DNA of 64,000 nucleotides from Mytilus californianus (GCF_021869535.1 NW_026262690.1:91061995-91125994); one strand, 5' to 3'. Counted from the stretch's first letter, positions 33,772-47,065 are shown. Translations and numbers: made by a program. The notes: generated from the letters alone by a model not told the origin.

Positions 33772-34480
33772 TTAGATATAATAACTGTTCTTTGACAATA
33801 GTAAAATGACTACAATAGGAGAGATAGATTGTTCTATATTCTGAATATACATGATGGATATTTACATGTGATAAAAAAGAATAACCTGTCTCTAAAGTAT
33901 CCAAATCTTTGGTCATGACTTTTATCCCACCTTTGTTTGGTATAACATATCATATGGATTTACCAGCATAAACAGCTTACCCTGGATTCATCTATTTAAA
34001 GTGTCTACCGATTTTGCTTGATTTGTGTGGCTACTTGATTATAAAATAAATCCACAATACTGTGGGAACCATTTTTTATCAATTTGGGGAAAATTTCAAT
34101 TTTGTGGATATTTCATTTTTTGGTTTTTCAAAGTCTGTATGCTATCCTAAAAGAAGTTTATACTTCCTTGAACATTTAAATTTGTGGTTTTGCTATTCCC
34201 AAGAGATCAAAGAAAATTGATATTCCAACAATGATAATGAATCCTCGGTATATAAAATTGTATCCATATCATCAGTTTTTTTCAAACTCATATTATAACA
34301 TATATGCATTTGAAAGATAATCAGATTACTTATTATGGTATTTATTTACTATGAGGGAATAAAATTATGGTATTTCTTTACTATGAGGGAATAAAATTAT
34401 GGTATTTCTTTACTATGAGGGAATAAAGTTATGGTATTTCTTTACTATGAGGAAATAAATTGAGTACTTTTTTAATTATT
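33772..34480 (+). other. Probable CHP1 3' UTR region
   Basis: AT-rich sequence after the stop. A family S-like repeat ('aataaatccacaatactgtg') lies at about 34030-34215, then a four-copy array with poly(A) signals (34340-34459). The true 3' end cannot be fixed from sequence. Confidence 0.5.
34331..34470 (+). terminator. 32-base tandem array, each unit with an AATAAA signal
   Basis: 'ttatggtatttctttactat' plus 'gagggaataaaa' is repeated. AATAAA falls at 34358, 34390, 34422 and 34454, exactly 32 bases apart. It lies about 600 bases after the CHP1 stop on the same strand. It may supply several alternative polyadenylation signals. Confidence 0.6.
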
Positions 34481-37430
34481 ATTGCTAAAATACAGAAGCA
34501 TAAATTTGAAGATGATTGTGTTCTAATTAATTGATCTGCTTTTGATTTTTTGTATTGTGTATATCATAAATTGCATATTTATAAAATGAAATATGATTTT
34601 ATTTGACCTTTGGAAAAAAAAGTTTTACAGCACGAACCGTACAAGTGTTAATCTTTTTTCTTGCAAATTGTCATTTCTATTCGGATATCTTTCAGCTTTT
34701 AAAAATTTGTTAGTTGTTGAAATCAAAATGGCAAAGGTTGAAGTCTGTTGAATTTAATGTAAATAACATAAACTGAGCAGTTCCAATTTTGACACCTAAC
34801 AATTCTTTAAAAGCCCTGTAAACGTTTAAATAGAATTGACCACTATCAAGAACATTTGAAAACACAGGAAAAATTTATATATAGGGTTTTTTTTTTTCCC
34901 TTTTTTTTTTTTGGCTGAATCTTTATTGTAAATATAAACATTGGTGCTTGCTTGATATGACATTGTTATTATTTATACATGTATTTATAAAGGTTGCTAT
35001 TATATCATTAATTTTTTTTAATTTATAGATCATTTATGTAATACATGAATAACTTTTCAAACCTACTCACATTCTGCATATATTTCAACATTCCAAAATA
35101 TTTTAATAAGATTCTAATAATATATTGATTTTATTACTTACTAAAATTCATTATGTGCTAAGATAATAGCCAAAGTTGGTTAAATACTTGAAGACACTTT
35201 ATAAAGTAAATTGAGGGGGAAAAAACACTTTAATGTATTATTTGCATTTTGATAAAGAAAAAGGACAGTTTGATTTAATTTTTTCTTTAAGTATTTATAA
35301 GTATTGCATTAGTGATCACGAAAGGTTGTATTGAGTATTTGTATGCAAAATGAAATCTCAACTTGGCCTAAAAAGGGATTTTTATCAGTATGTATAGAAA
35401 AAAGATATATGCTATGTGTATATACTAAAACATTTGAAACAATGAGAGAAAAGCCATATGTGTTGCAATACTTTCACACATTTTCGATATGCATTGCAAC
35501 ATGCATTGTGGATAATATTTTGCTTTTGTTAGTTCTTACACTAAAGATGACGTGAACTGTAGTAGCTTTTCACAGAATGAAAGAAACATGAAAATATTAA
35601 CAAAGATTGGGTTTTAGAGTGATCTTTGTAAAAGCAATTTATGTAAACCATGGATATACACCTTATCACTATTTAGTCCATTCTGGAAAAAAACAGTCAT
35701 TTATTCAACTTCCTGTTTGATAAAGTATTACAAACACAAAGGTCATCAGTACTGAGCTGGGAGAGGAAAAAGTTTGATAATTTATTGTTCATTTTTTTAA
35801 AAACAAACTAAAGTTTTAAAAATGCTTTGTTTGCAGTGTTTACCGTGATTTAAACATGTTTTTTTTTTTAATTTTATGCACAATACATTGTTTAAACAGG
35901 GCCCCAGTTAGCTTCAACTGGATGAAAAAGCTATGTAATTTCAGACTTGTATGGTTTGGAATAAATAGCGATAAGGTGTATTGGTACCCATAACTCATAT
36001 TTTAAATGGAATAATATTTTATTTGGTATTATAGAGAAAGAATTTCTAGAATCTAGTCTTTCATATGTTGTATAATTTGAATAATCAGAATCATGTGTAA
36101 ACAGTGATTTTTTTTTTTAATTTATAGCAATTTTAGTTATCTTTGTATCAGTTTAGGTGAAAGAAATGAGTGTGGTGATCTTGGTTTTAAATGAAGATGC
36201 TATTTGTTATATCATTGTTATCGATTGATGTTATTTTTTAAATATGGTAATTTAAAGATTTTTTTAGCATCTTTGAATATGCCAGATGCTTGATTTAATA
36301 ATTTTTAAAACTTCTTGACAATTTGTATTTGTTATTTTTGTTATTTGCATTTTTAACCAATAATTGAAAAGAAAATACAAGAGAATAACAAATTGCAAGT
36401 CCATTTGGTTTTTGTTTTTCATGAAATAATATCAGTTCATTTAAAATCTCACCTCTGTTTTTCTGTGAAAATGCTTCATATGTGAGATAATTCTTGAACA
36501 ATTTCAGTTATGATTTATGTAAAGGATTTGTGCAAATTCATTTCAGAAGAGGATATTTTATTACGACCACTGTACTGTATACAAAATTTTCTTCTAATCA
36601 GGAGCTATTTAAAAAAAAACTGTTCCTGTCAAAATCAAAATTTCCCATGTAAGACAGCTTGGCTCAAGCTTGACATATTACTTTACTTACGTATTTCGAC
36701 AGTGTATCACATACAAGAAAATTTGTATATAAAAGAGAGGTTTTCATCATCGAATAAAGACATTTCTAGTCAAGTCATATGACAAGTTTACTGGTACATG
36801 CTTTGTTTTGAAATGGTGTGGTTCATCCAGAATAAAGTGCTGTCATAAATAATTGGAAAAAATAAAGTATCATTTTGAGAAATTATTCAGTTCAAAATTA
36901 ACAGTAGGAAAATAAGTCTGCAAGAACAAAGGAAATTTAAATGTATTCCTAATACCAGGAATCTATCTATAAGAGAACAATTTAGGCCCTTAATAATAAT
37001 AAATAGTTAAAAGTGAGTTAGAATATGTATAATTTAAAAGGATTTATATAGAGTATTAAAAAATATATACACTGGATGTAGCACATAATCATGTTGTTAA
37101 AAGAGTATTTGAGATAAAGCATATCATTAAAATTGTTTTACTGCAATCTTTGTTGTTTATAGAATAGTAATCCTCAGATTCACCCTTTGCAGATAATATC
37201 AGGTGCCTGATATAAGTCGTTGGGCTCAGTCCAGTTGCAGATTTAGAGGGGACAAGAAGGATTGAAGAAGCAAATATATATATGGGGAACCCAAGTCAGG
37301 AGCCTGTGTAAATATAATATGGGGAGCCCAAGCCTGTACTTCAGTGGTTGTCCATGGTTCATATCTGTCATATATTTGTTTTTTGTTAATTGTTTTGTTA
37401 TAAATTAGGCCGTGAGTTTTCTGAATTGAA
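34481..37430. other. Intergenic AT-rich sequence
   Basis: About 3 kb with homopolymer runs and no exon, RNA gene or repeat family that I can support. Small ORFs here have no recognisable motif. Confidence 0.5.
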
Positions 37431-37435
37431 TTGTT

Positions 37436-39215
37436 TCATATTTTTAGTCCACTACTGATGAAGTCGAAGGGAAATTTAGGTTTGCACTCCGTCCGTCTGT
37501 CTGTCTGTCCATCCGTCAGTCCAGCAAATCAGTTTTCCACACTTTTTTTCTTCATGCTTAAAGATATTGATTTGATATTTGGTATATTGTATGATCATGA
37601 CAAGTTACAGATCAAGTTCGAATTTTGTTCTGGTCTGATGATTTTGTGCAGAGTTATGGTTCTTGGACTTAGAAAATTCGCTTAAATAATTAGTTTTCCA
37701 CGCTTTTTATACGACCGCAAAAATATTTTTGTGGTCGTATGACGTTGGCGTCGTCGTCGTCGTCCGGTGCGTCGTCGTCGTCATCCGAAGACACATTGGT
37801 TTTCGCACTTTAACTTTAGTTTAAGTGAATGGATCTCTATGAAATTTTACCATAAGGTTCAATACCACAAAAGGAAGGTGGGGATTGATTTTGGGGGTTA
37901 TGGTACCAACAGTTAAGGAATTAGGGGCCAAAAATAAGCATTTTTGTAACTTCCAGACATAACTTGTGTGTTAGTGTATGGATCTCTCTGACATTGTAAT
38001 ACAAGGTTCCATATCACAAAGGGAATGCTGGGATTGATTTTGGGGGTAATTGCCTCCAAATTTTAGGAATTAGGGGCCAAAAAGGGGCAAAAAACAAGCA
38101 TTTTTCAAGTTTCATGACAATAACGTGTGTGTAAGTGTATGGATCTTTATGAAATTGTACCACAAGGTTACATATCACAAAGGGAAAACTGGAATTGAGT
38201 TTTGGGGTAATTGCCAAAAACGTTTAGGAATAAGGGGCCAAAAAGGGGCAAAAAATAAGCATTTTTCTAGTTTCTAGACAATAACTTGTGTTCAAGTGTA
38301 TGGATCTCTCTGAAATTGTACTGCAAGGTACCATGCCACAAAGGGAAGGCTGTAATTGATTTTTGGGGGTAATTGCCTCAAAATTTTAGGAATTAGGGGC
38401 CACAAAGGGGCAAAAAAACAAGCATTTTTCTAGTTTCAGGACAATAACTTGTGTGTAAGTGTATGGATCTTATGAAATTGTACTACAAGATTCCATATCA
38501 CAAAAGGAAAGCTGAATTTGAGTTTGGGGGTAATTGCCCTAAACGTTTAGGAATTTGGGGCCAAAACGGGGCCAAAAAACAAGCATTTTTCTAGTTTCCA
38601 GACAATAACTTGTGTTCAAGTGTATGGATCTCTCTGAAATTGTACTGCAAGGTACCATACCACAAAGGGAAGGCTGGGATTGAGTTTGGGGGTGATGAAT
38701 CATAAGGAGGTTCAAAAAATTTGGGGGGGAAGATTTTTTTTTCATTTTTTTTCTTTAAAATTTTCCATTTTAAATTGGTTATTTCTGATTTATATATAAA
38801 AACAAATAATAATGATATGGTTTGAATAGGTAAATTAAAAATTTTTAAGTTCTTAGACCACATTCATTCTGTGTCAGAAACCTATGCTATGTCAAATATT
38901 CAATTACAATCCAAATTCAGTGCTGTATCAAGCTTGAATGTTGTGTTCATACTTGCCCCAAATATTCAGGGTTTGACCTCTGCGGTCGTATCAAGCTGCG
39001 CCCCAGCGGAGCATTTTATTTAGTCATGCTTGAAGATATTGACTTGATATTTGTTATACAGTTTACACCATGATAAGTTATAAATCAAATTAGCATTTTG
39101 TTCCAGTACAAAGAATTTTTAACTGGTAGGGGACTATGTATTACCATACAATACTCTCAGAATGCTTGTTCATGTCGGAGCATTTTATAGCCGACTATAC
39201 AGTATGGATTTTTCT
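37436..39215 (+). mobile_element. Family G repeat split by E4
   Basis: 'tagtccactactgatgaagt' followed by 'cgtccgtctgtctgtctgtc' and 'gatattgatttgatatttgg' matches a second copy at 48232-48490 (whose head reads 'agtcccctagtgacgaagtc' with inverted 'ggggact'). The sequence breaks at 37708 and resumes at 39020 ('tagtcatgcttgaagatatt'). A CTGT microsatellite follows the head, as in other HINE-like families. Confidence 0.55.
37709..39019 (+). mobile_element. Family E copy E4
   Basis: Head ATACGACCGCA at 37709 and 3' end TGCGGTCGTAT with hairpin and CATTTTAT to 39019. It has several units of about 150 bases but the satellite is missing. Inserted in the T run of family G. Confidence 0.75.
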
Positions 39216-39244
39216 CATTGTTGAAGGCTGTAGTTGCCTATAAT

Positions 39245-39320
39245 TGCTTACATCCACTTAATTTGAACTTTGGTGGATAGTTGTCTCATTGGCAATCATA
39301 CCTCATCTCCTCATTTTTAT
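39245..39320 (-). repeat. Family U repeat fragment, reverse orientation
   Basis: 'ggtggatagttgtctcattg' then 'gcaatcatacctcatctcc' is the reverse complement of the family U head. Confidence 0.55.
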
Positions 39321-39617
39321 ATGGATGTAACATAAAAGCTAATAAGATATAGTTCTCCTGTGAAAACATTCATCATTGTATACTTAAAACAAGTAAAAAG
39401 GACATTTGAACAAGCAATAGAATTCTATGTACAAATGTACAAGATATGGGTATAAAATGAAATTAAACATATACAAGGAAAGGGTTAAACTTGTTTCTCC
39501 TGGTGAAGAAACAAATATGGATGCAATATGAAACTAATGAAATATAGATATATTTCACTTTTTACTGAAATGAAAGGGACCTCTTTTTCAAAATCATTGA
39601 TCTGCCAATGAATTTTT

Positions 39618-39663
39618 ATACGACCGCAAAAAAATTTTGTGGTCGTATATTGGTATGACGTTG

Positions 39664-39695
<32 letters not shown>

Positions 39696-42538
39696 CGGCG
39701 TCGTCGTCGTCGTCCGGCGTCGTCGTCCGAATACATATTGGTTTTCGCACTCTAACTTTAGTTTAAGTGAATGGATCTTTTTGAAATTTGACCATAAGGT
39801 TAAATACCACAAAAGGAAGGTTGGGATTGATTTTGGGGGTTATGGTACCAACAGTTAAGGAATTAGGGGCCAAAAAGGGGCCAAAAATGAGCATTTTCTA
39901 GTTTCCAGACAATAACTGTGGAACGGTGTATGGATCTCTCTGAAATTATACTACAAGTTTCCATACCACAAAGGGATGGTTAGGATTTGCTTTGGGGGGT
40001 TATGGCTCAAACCGTTTAGGAATTAGGGGCAAAAAAGGGGGAAAAACAAGGTTGTCCTGGTTAATGGACAAATACTTTAGTACAAAACATAATTTAAAGC
40101 AGTGTAAGGGAGATAAATCAAATACATCATTGAAATTATCTCCCTTACACTGCTTTTAAATTATGTATAAAGTAATGGTTAATGAACAATAAAGATAATC
40201 TAAAACAGTGTAAGGGAGGTAATCCAAATACAACGTTTTGGTTACTTCCCTTACACTGCTTTTAAATTATGTTTAAAGAAATGCATATTTATAAAGGAAG
40301 ACCAGTAAAAATATCTGCAAATGTTTTCATCTTTTTTTTTTACAAAAAAATCCATATGAAAGATTTGACACTATATTTTTATTAATTCTATTATAAAATA
40401 GATTTAAGTTAGCACTATGGTAAATTTAAATGGGTAATTATGGTTGCCAACTCCATTGGAAATTTGAATTGAAATTATGACCATATCTTGAGGGAAAGAA
40501 TTTTTTTGGGGGAAAAAGGGGGGGGGGGGGGATAAAAAGAAATTGTGGGGGGGCCAATTTTTTCTCATTTCAGATTTCAGAAATTAAAAAGAATTATTCT
40601 TCAAATATTTTTTTTTTTTCAAATTTCAAATATTGAAAAATTTCAAGAAGTAATCTTTAATTGCACAGTATGGCGCATTAGATTTGTAAAATCTTTGATC
40701 ACATTTATTTATTTGTTATGCCGAATCTAACAGTGTATTTAGATTTTTAATTTTGGGTCCAGTTTTCAAATTGGTCTACATTAATGTCCAAAGGGTCCAA
40801 AATTAAACTTTGTTTGATTTTAGCAAAAATTGAATATATGAGGTTCTTTGATATGCTGAATCTAAACATGTATTTAGATTTTTGATTTTTGGCCCAGTTT
40901 TCAAGTTGGTCCAAATTGGGGTCCAAAATTAAACTTTGTTTGATTTCAACAAAAATTGAATATATGGGGTTCTTTGATATGCTGAATCTAACCATGTATT
41001 TAGATTTTTTATTTGTGGACCCCGTTATCTAATTGGTTCATATTGAGGTCAAAAGGGTCCAAAATTAAACTTTGTTTGATTTCATCTAAAATTGAATTAT
41101 TGGGGTTCTTTGATATTCCAAATCTAACGGTGTATTTAGGTTTTTAAATTTGGGTCCTGTTTTTTAAATTGGTCTACATTGAGGTCCAAAGGGTCCAAAA
41201 TTAAACTTAGTTTGATTTTGACAAAAATTGAATTCTTGGGGTTCTTTGATTTGCTGAATCTAAACATATGTTTAGATTTTTGATTATGGGCCCAGTTTTC
41301 AAGTTGGTCCAAGGTAGGGTCCAGTATTTAAACTTTGTTTGATTTCAACAAAAATTGAATATATGAGGTTCTTTGATATGCTGAATCTAAACATGTATTT
41401 AGATTTTTGATTATGGGCCCAGTTTTCAAGTTGGTCCAAATTGGGGTCCAAAATTAAACTTTGTTTGATTTCAACAAAAATTGAATATATGAGGTTCTTT
41501 GATATGCTGAATCTAACCATGTATTTAGATTTTTTATTTATAGGCCCCGCTATCAAATTGGTTCATATTGAGGTCAAAAGGGTCCAAAATTAAACTTTGT
41601 TTGATTTCATCGAAAATTGAATTATTGGGGTTCTTTGATATGCCAAATCTATCCGTGTTTTTAGATTTTTAATTTGGGTCCTGTTTTTTAAATTGGTCTT
41701 CATTGAGGTCCAAAGGGTCCAAAATTAAACTTAGTTTGATTTTAACAAAAATTGAATTCTTGGGGTTCTTTGATATGCTGAATCTAAACATGTGTTTAGA
41801 TTTTTGATTATGGGCCCAGTTTTCAAGTTGGTCCAAGTTGGAGTCCAAAATTAAACTTTTTTTGATTTCAACAAAAATTGAATATATGGGGTTCTTTGAT
41901 ATGCTGAATCTAACCATGAATTTAGATTTTTTATTTGTGGGCCCGGCTATCAAATTGGTTCATATTGAGGTCAAAAGGGTCCAAAATTAAACTTTGTTTG
42001 ATTTCATCAAAAATTGAATTATTAGGGTTCTTTGATATTCCAAATCTAACCGTGTATTTAGATTTTTAATTTTAAGTCCCGTTTTTTAAATTGGTCTACA
42101 TTAAGGTCCAAAGGGTCCAAAATTAAACTTAGTTTGATTTTAGCAAAAATTGAATTCTTGGGGTTCTTTGATATGCTGAATCTAAACATGTGTTTTGATT
42201 TTTGATTATGGGCCCAGTTTTCAAGTTTGTCTAAGTTGGGGTCCAAAATTAAACTTTGTTTGATTTTAACAAAAATTGAATATATGGGGTTATTTGATAT
42301 GCTGAATCTAACCATGTATTTTGATTTTGGACATTGGACCATAATAGGTAAATTAAAAAAATTCAAGTTCTTAGACCACATTCTTTCTGTGTCAGAAACC
42401 TATGCTGTGTCAAATATTTAATAGCAATCCAAATTCAGAGCTGTATCAAGCTTGAATGTTGTGTCCATACTTGCCCCAACTGTTCAGGGTTCGACCTCTG
42501 CGGTCGTATCAAGCTGCGCCCCAGCGAAGCATTTTATT
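39618..42538 (+). mobile_element. Family E copy E5
   Basis: Complete copy with head ATACGACCGCA, a long GTC microsatellite, the twin hairpins (40087-40258), a G-run (40515-40530) and about 12 satellite monomers, ending at 42538. It is close to E2b over most of its length, with gains and losses of whole satellite monomers and an extra segment of about 100 bases at 40510-40645. Confidence 0.75.
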
Positions 42539-42554
42539 TATTTTACTGCAGAAA

Positions 42555-42642
42555 TTCTTGTATGGTGATTTATAGTTGCTTACTTCTATGTCATTTGGTC
42601 CCTGGTGGAGAATGGTATAATTGGCAATCATACCACATCTTG
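42555..42642 (-). repeat. Family U repeat fragment, reverse orientation
   Basis: 'tatgtcatttggtccctggt' then 'ggcaatcataccacatcttg' matches the reversed family U head. It sits against the start of the next element. Confidence 0.55.
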
Positions 42643-42644
42643 TT

Positions 42645-43262
42645 ATTATACCACACGCAACTTTGTTGCATGGGGTATAATGTGTTTGACTCATCTGCAG
42701 TCTTGTTCGTGTCATCGCAACTCCTCTGAAACCACACAACAGAATTTCATGAAACTTTTTAGATAATAAGGACATACTATTTAGATGTGCATAGCCACAG
42801 TAAATAATGATTCAATGTTTTTTTCTAGGAGTTATGCCCTTTTAAACTTGGAATTTTTGCCTAAATATACTATTGCAACAGATTTTCATTGGAACTCCTC
42901 TGAAACCACATAACAGAATTTCATGAAACTTTTTAGATAATAAGGACATTCTATGTAGATGTTTATACCGACAGGAACTTATGATACTTTGTTTTTTCTA
43001 GGAGTAATGCCTATTGAACTTAACTTAATATACTACTACAACAGTTTGTCATTGCAACTCCTCTGAAACCACACAACAGAATTTCATGAAACTTTTTAGT
43101 TAATCGGGACATAATATGTAGATGTACTTAACAAACTTTTATTAATTGACTTTTGTAGGAGTAATGAGTCTTTGAACTTAGGAATCTGGTGAGATTTTGT
43201 TTGCCGTGAGACAATGTGGGGGCGTGGGGTATGTGAGCATGCTCACAAAGGTCCTTTATTTT
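42645..43262 (+). mobile_element. Family H HINE-like element
   Basis: The head ATACCACACGC (42648-42658) forms a hairpin with 'gcatggggtat'. Its inverted copy GCGTGGGGTAT is at 43222-43232. The perfect palindrome TGTGAGCATGCTCACA (43232-43247) follows, then 'aaggtcctttattttt'. Inside are three units of about 150 bases starting 'gcaactcctctgaaaccaca'. A short and clean example of the shared layout. Confidence 0.7.
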
Positions 43263-43530
43263 TAACCGGATTTTCGAATGAAATATCGGTTATTAAAATA
43301 GTTATATACGGCAGGTGGCTGGGTGGTTCTGGCGGCTGCCAAACAGCATCAGCACAATAACATGAAAACGCTTTAACAAATTTTTTTCAAATTTAAATAT
43401 GTTGTTTCCTGGGACTTAATGAAGGTCTCTATTAATTTTCAAGATTTTAGTATATCTCCTTTGTGAGTTATCGCCATTTTTAATATCCAAAGTAGAATTT
43501 TTAAATATTTTACTGTTGTTATCATTTTAT
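43263..43530 (+). repeat. Start of a further hairpin-headed repeat (family R)
   Basis: 'taaccggattttcgaatgaa' with inverted 'atatcggttatt' makes a head hairpin directly after family H, followed by 'ggtggctgggtggttctggc'. I could not place a 3' end. Confidence 0.4.
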
Positions 43531-43930
43531 GATTTGTCTTATCTCAGAATAAAAATTGGAGTGACAGATTTATTTGAAAATTATCTATTTCCTAAGTGGT
43601 AATAATTATAAGCTATATCATTAGACATTTTGAAGATTATTACATTATTAATTATGTTAGAGTACTATATTAAACAACCATAGTTCTGTTCAATTAGATA
43701 TTATAAATATTTCAGCATATGATAATGATTTATTTTCATTATTAATTAGATCTTTGAAATATTTTAGCATATGATAATCATTGGAGTGACGGATTTATTT
43801 GAAAATTTTCTGTTTTCTGATCAGATCTGTAGGACTGTATATATACAGTTTGAAACTTACTAGTATTACTGTATAAATGAAGTTTGGAATTTACTGTTCA
43901 TTATTAGACATTTTGTAGATAATTATGTGT
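43531..43930. other. AT-rich sequence with a partial internal duplication
   Basis: 'ggagtgac(a/g)gatttatttgaaaat' occurs at about 43559 and 43781. Otherwise I see nothing. Confidence 0.4.
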
Positions 43931-43959
43931 CCGTTAATCATATATATTCTTACCCCTAC

Positions 43960-46240
43960 CCCCTTTCAATTTGATAATGTGCTTTTATCTTGTAAACGGT
44001 CGAGATCCCTACTCCTCAACCATATAATTATATTCTTGTATGGGACAATAAAACAAATCAAATGAAATATTGTGATAGTCCTCAGGCTCACAGCTACCCT
44101 CTTTTTTTTGAAAACTTGAACATGTGCAAGCTCCCCACCCTGAAACCATATATATTCTTGTATGTTACAAATCGAATGAAATAAAAGGTGAGTCGCCTGG
44201 GGTCACCCCCAGCGTGTCTGTTTGAGAACTTGTAAACGGTCGAGATCCACACCCCTAAACCATATATATTTTTGTATGGGACAATAAAAGAAATCAAATG
44301 AAATATAGGGGATGTCCATTGTGGTAACCCCCACCCCCTTCTGTTTGAGAAATTGTAAACGGTTGAGATCCCCACCCCTAAACCATATTTATTCTTGTAT
44401 GGGACAATAAAACAAATGAAATAAAATTTAGGGGAAGTCCATGAGGGTTAACCCCACCCCCTTCTTTTTGAAAACTTGTAATTGGTTGAGATCCCCACCC
44501 CTCAACCATATATAATCTTTTTTTGGACAATAAAACAAATAAAATGAAATTAAGGGGATGTCCCCTGGGGTAACCCCCACCCCCTTTTTTTTGAAAATTT
44601 GTAAACAGTCAAGATCCCCACCCTGAAACCATTTTTCTTCTTGTATATTACACAATAAAACAAATCAAATCAAATAAAAGTCAAGTCCCCTGGGGTCACC
44701 CCCACCTTTTTCCTGTTTAAGAACTTGTAAACGATTAAGATCCCTCACCCCTAAACCATATATATTCTTGTATGGGACAATAATCCCCACCTTCTTTCTG
44801 TTTAAGAACTTGTAAACGGTTGAGATCCCCACCCCTAAACCATATATATTCTTGTATGGGATAATATATCAAATCAAATGAAATATAGGGGAAGTCCACG
44901 GGGGTAAACCGTACCCCCTTCTTTTTGAAAACTTGTAAACGGTTGAGATCCCCACCCCTAAACCATATATGTACTTGTATGGGACAAAAGAATAAAGCAA
45001 ATTAAATTTTTTTTGAAAACTTGTAAATGGTCAAGATCCCCACCGCGAAACCATATATATTCTTGTATGTTACAATAAAACAAATGAAATGAAATAAAAG
45101 GTGAGTTCCTTGGGGTCATTCCCACCTTCTTCCTGTTTAAGAACTTGTAAATGGTTGAGATCCCCGCCCCTAAACCATATATATCCTTGTATGGGACAAA
45201 AAAACAAATCATATGAAATAAAGGGCAGGTCCCCTGGGAAAATTTATCAGTTTGTGTGTGTTATATTTGAACATAAATTAAATATATATAGGGTTCTTTA
45301 AGTGCTGAATCTAAACTTGTTTTTAATTAGATAATAATCTATTTTTATTATGAGATAAAGTTTTTGACATTGATAGATAAGTTGCAGATCTGTATTATTT
45401 TTTGCCACATGAAAGAAACAATATTAGCAACTATTAATTCAATTTGATTATAATATGGAAATAGATATAACATGATATCTAATTTTAGAGAAGTATTTTG
45501 CTGGTTTTTTATTGGTTTATGTAAATAAGTTTGAGTTATTTGTTTTGAAAAGTGATGTGTTTAATTGATAGATATAAAATCATATCTAATTTTAGAGATT
45601 TATGAGTGGTTAAGTCATATCTAATTTTAGAGAACTATTTTGGTGTTTTGTTACTGGTTCATGGAAATAAATTTGAGTTATTGGCAAAATATCATTGGTA
45701 AATTGTTTGAAACTTTTTTGGTAGGCTGTGTGTCTGTCTGTCTGTCTGTCTCTCTGTCTGTTTGTCCTTCAGTTTGGCAAATCAGTTTGCCACACTTTTA
45801 TGCCTGCGCTGTAGTTGAGGGGGGATTAAGTTTTACCCTTGTCTGTCTGTAAGTATGTATGCTGTATGTCCCAAAATTGGTTTTCGTTCTCTATGGGACA
45901 ATAAAACAAATCAAATGAAATATAGGGGAAGTCCATTGGGGTAACTACCACCCCCCCCCCCCCTTCTTTTTGATAACTTGTAAACAGTCAAGATCCTCAC
46001 CCTGAAACCATATATGTTCTTGTATGTTACAATAAAACAAATCAAATGAAATAAAAGGCGAGTCCCCTAGGGTTACTCCCACCTTCTTCCTGTTTAAGAA
46101 CTTGTAAACGGTTGAGATCCCCACCCCTAAACCATATATATTCTTGCATGGGACAATAAAACAAATCAAATGAAATTTAGGGGAAGGGATGTCCTCTGGT
46201 GTAACCCCCAACCCCCTTCTTTTATTTTTTGTAATGCATG
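43960..46240 (+). repeat. Tandem array of about 115-base units, interrupted
   Basis: Units carry 'gagatccccacccctaaacc', 'atatattcttgtatgggaca' and 'ataaaacaaatcaaatgaaa'. About ten units run to 45240. Unrelated sequence (45245-45890) follows, and about three more units run to 46240. Minus-strand ORFs over the array arise from the periodicity. Related units are at 22140-22570. Confidence 0.75.
45248..45760 (+). repeat. 500-base direct duplication, copy 1
   Basis: 'cagtttgtgtgtgttatatt' through 'gataagttgcagatctgtat' to the CTGT microsatellite (about 45726-45760). Copy 2 is at 46419-46930. The order of landmarks is the same, with small indels. Confidence 0.75.
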
Positions 46241-46418
46241 TAGGGTTCTTTTGAAATGCTGACTGTTCTGAACATGTATTTATATATTATTAATTAGATA
46301 ATACCACATTGAGGTCCAAAGAGTATTAAATTAAAATGTTGTTTAGTTTCATCAAAAAATGATTTGTTATGGATCTGATTCAGTTTGAGTTATTTCCCTT
46401 TGAATATAGAATGTTAAT

Positions 46419-46930
46419 CAGTTTGTGTGTGTTATAGTTGAACATAAATTAAATATATATAGGGTTCTTTAAGTGCTGAATCTAAACTTGTTTTTAACTA
46501 GATAATAATCTATTTTTATTATGAGATAAAGTTTTTGACATTGATAGATAAGTTGCAGATCTGTATTATTTTGTGACACATGAAAGAAACACCAACTATT
46601 AATTAAATTTGATTATAATATAGAAATAGATATAACATCATATCTGATTATAGAGAAGTATTTTGCTTGTTTTTTACTGGTTCATGGAAATAAGTTTGAG
46701 TTATTTGTTTTGAACAGAGATGGTTTAATTGATAGATATAACATCATATCTAATTTAAGAGATATTTTTTTATTAAGGGGTTAAGTCATATCTAATTTTA
46801 GTGAATTATTTTGCTGTTTTACTGGTTCATTTAAATAAGTTTGAGTTATTGGCAAAAATTTCATTGGTAAAATGTTTATATAATTTTTGGTAGGCTGTGT
46901 GTCTGTCTGTCTGTCTTTCTGTCTGTCTAT
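46419..46930 (+). repeat. 500-base direct duplication, copy 2
   Basis: Matches copy 1 from 'cagtttgtgtgtgttatagt' to the microsatellite 'gtgtctgtctgtctgtcttt'. The 115-base array unit lies between the copies, so array and flank were probably duplicated together. Confidence 0.75.
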
Positions 46931-47065
46931 TCATCTCTCAGTTTGGCAAATGAGTTTTCTACACTTTTTCTTCCTGCTGCTTGAATATAGTATATAAATT
47001 TTAATTTATTAATTGATTGTTTTTGTTCACTTTATTTTTTCTGTTTACTTTATTTTATTCATTAG

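Noticed and set aside
39637..39858. ORFs with poly-Ser, poly-Asp or poly-Arg/Thr runs
   Set aside because: These are readings of the GTC microsatellite at the 5' end of family E copies in different frames (also 24581 and 28050).
43960..46211. Minus-strand ORFs of 75-93 residues with repeated YKNIYGLGVGIS
   Set aside because: They arise from the 115-base tandem array and have no independent support.
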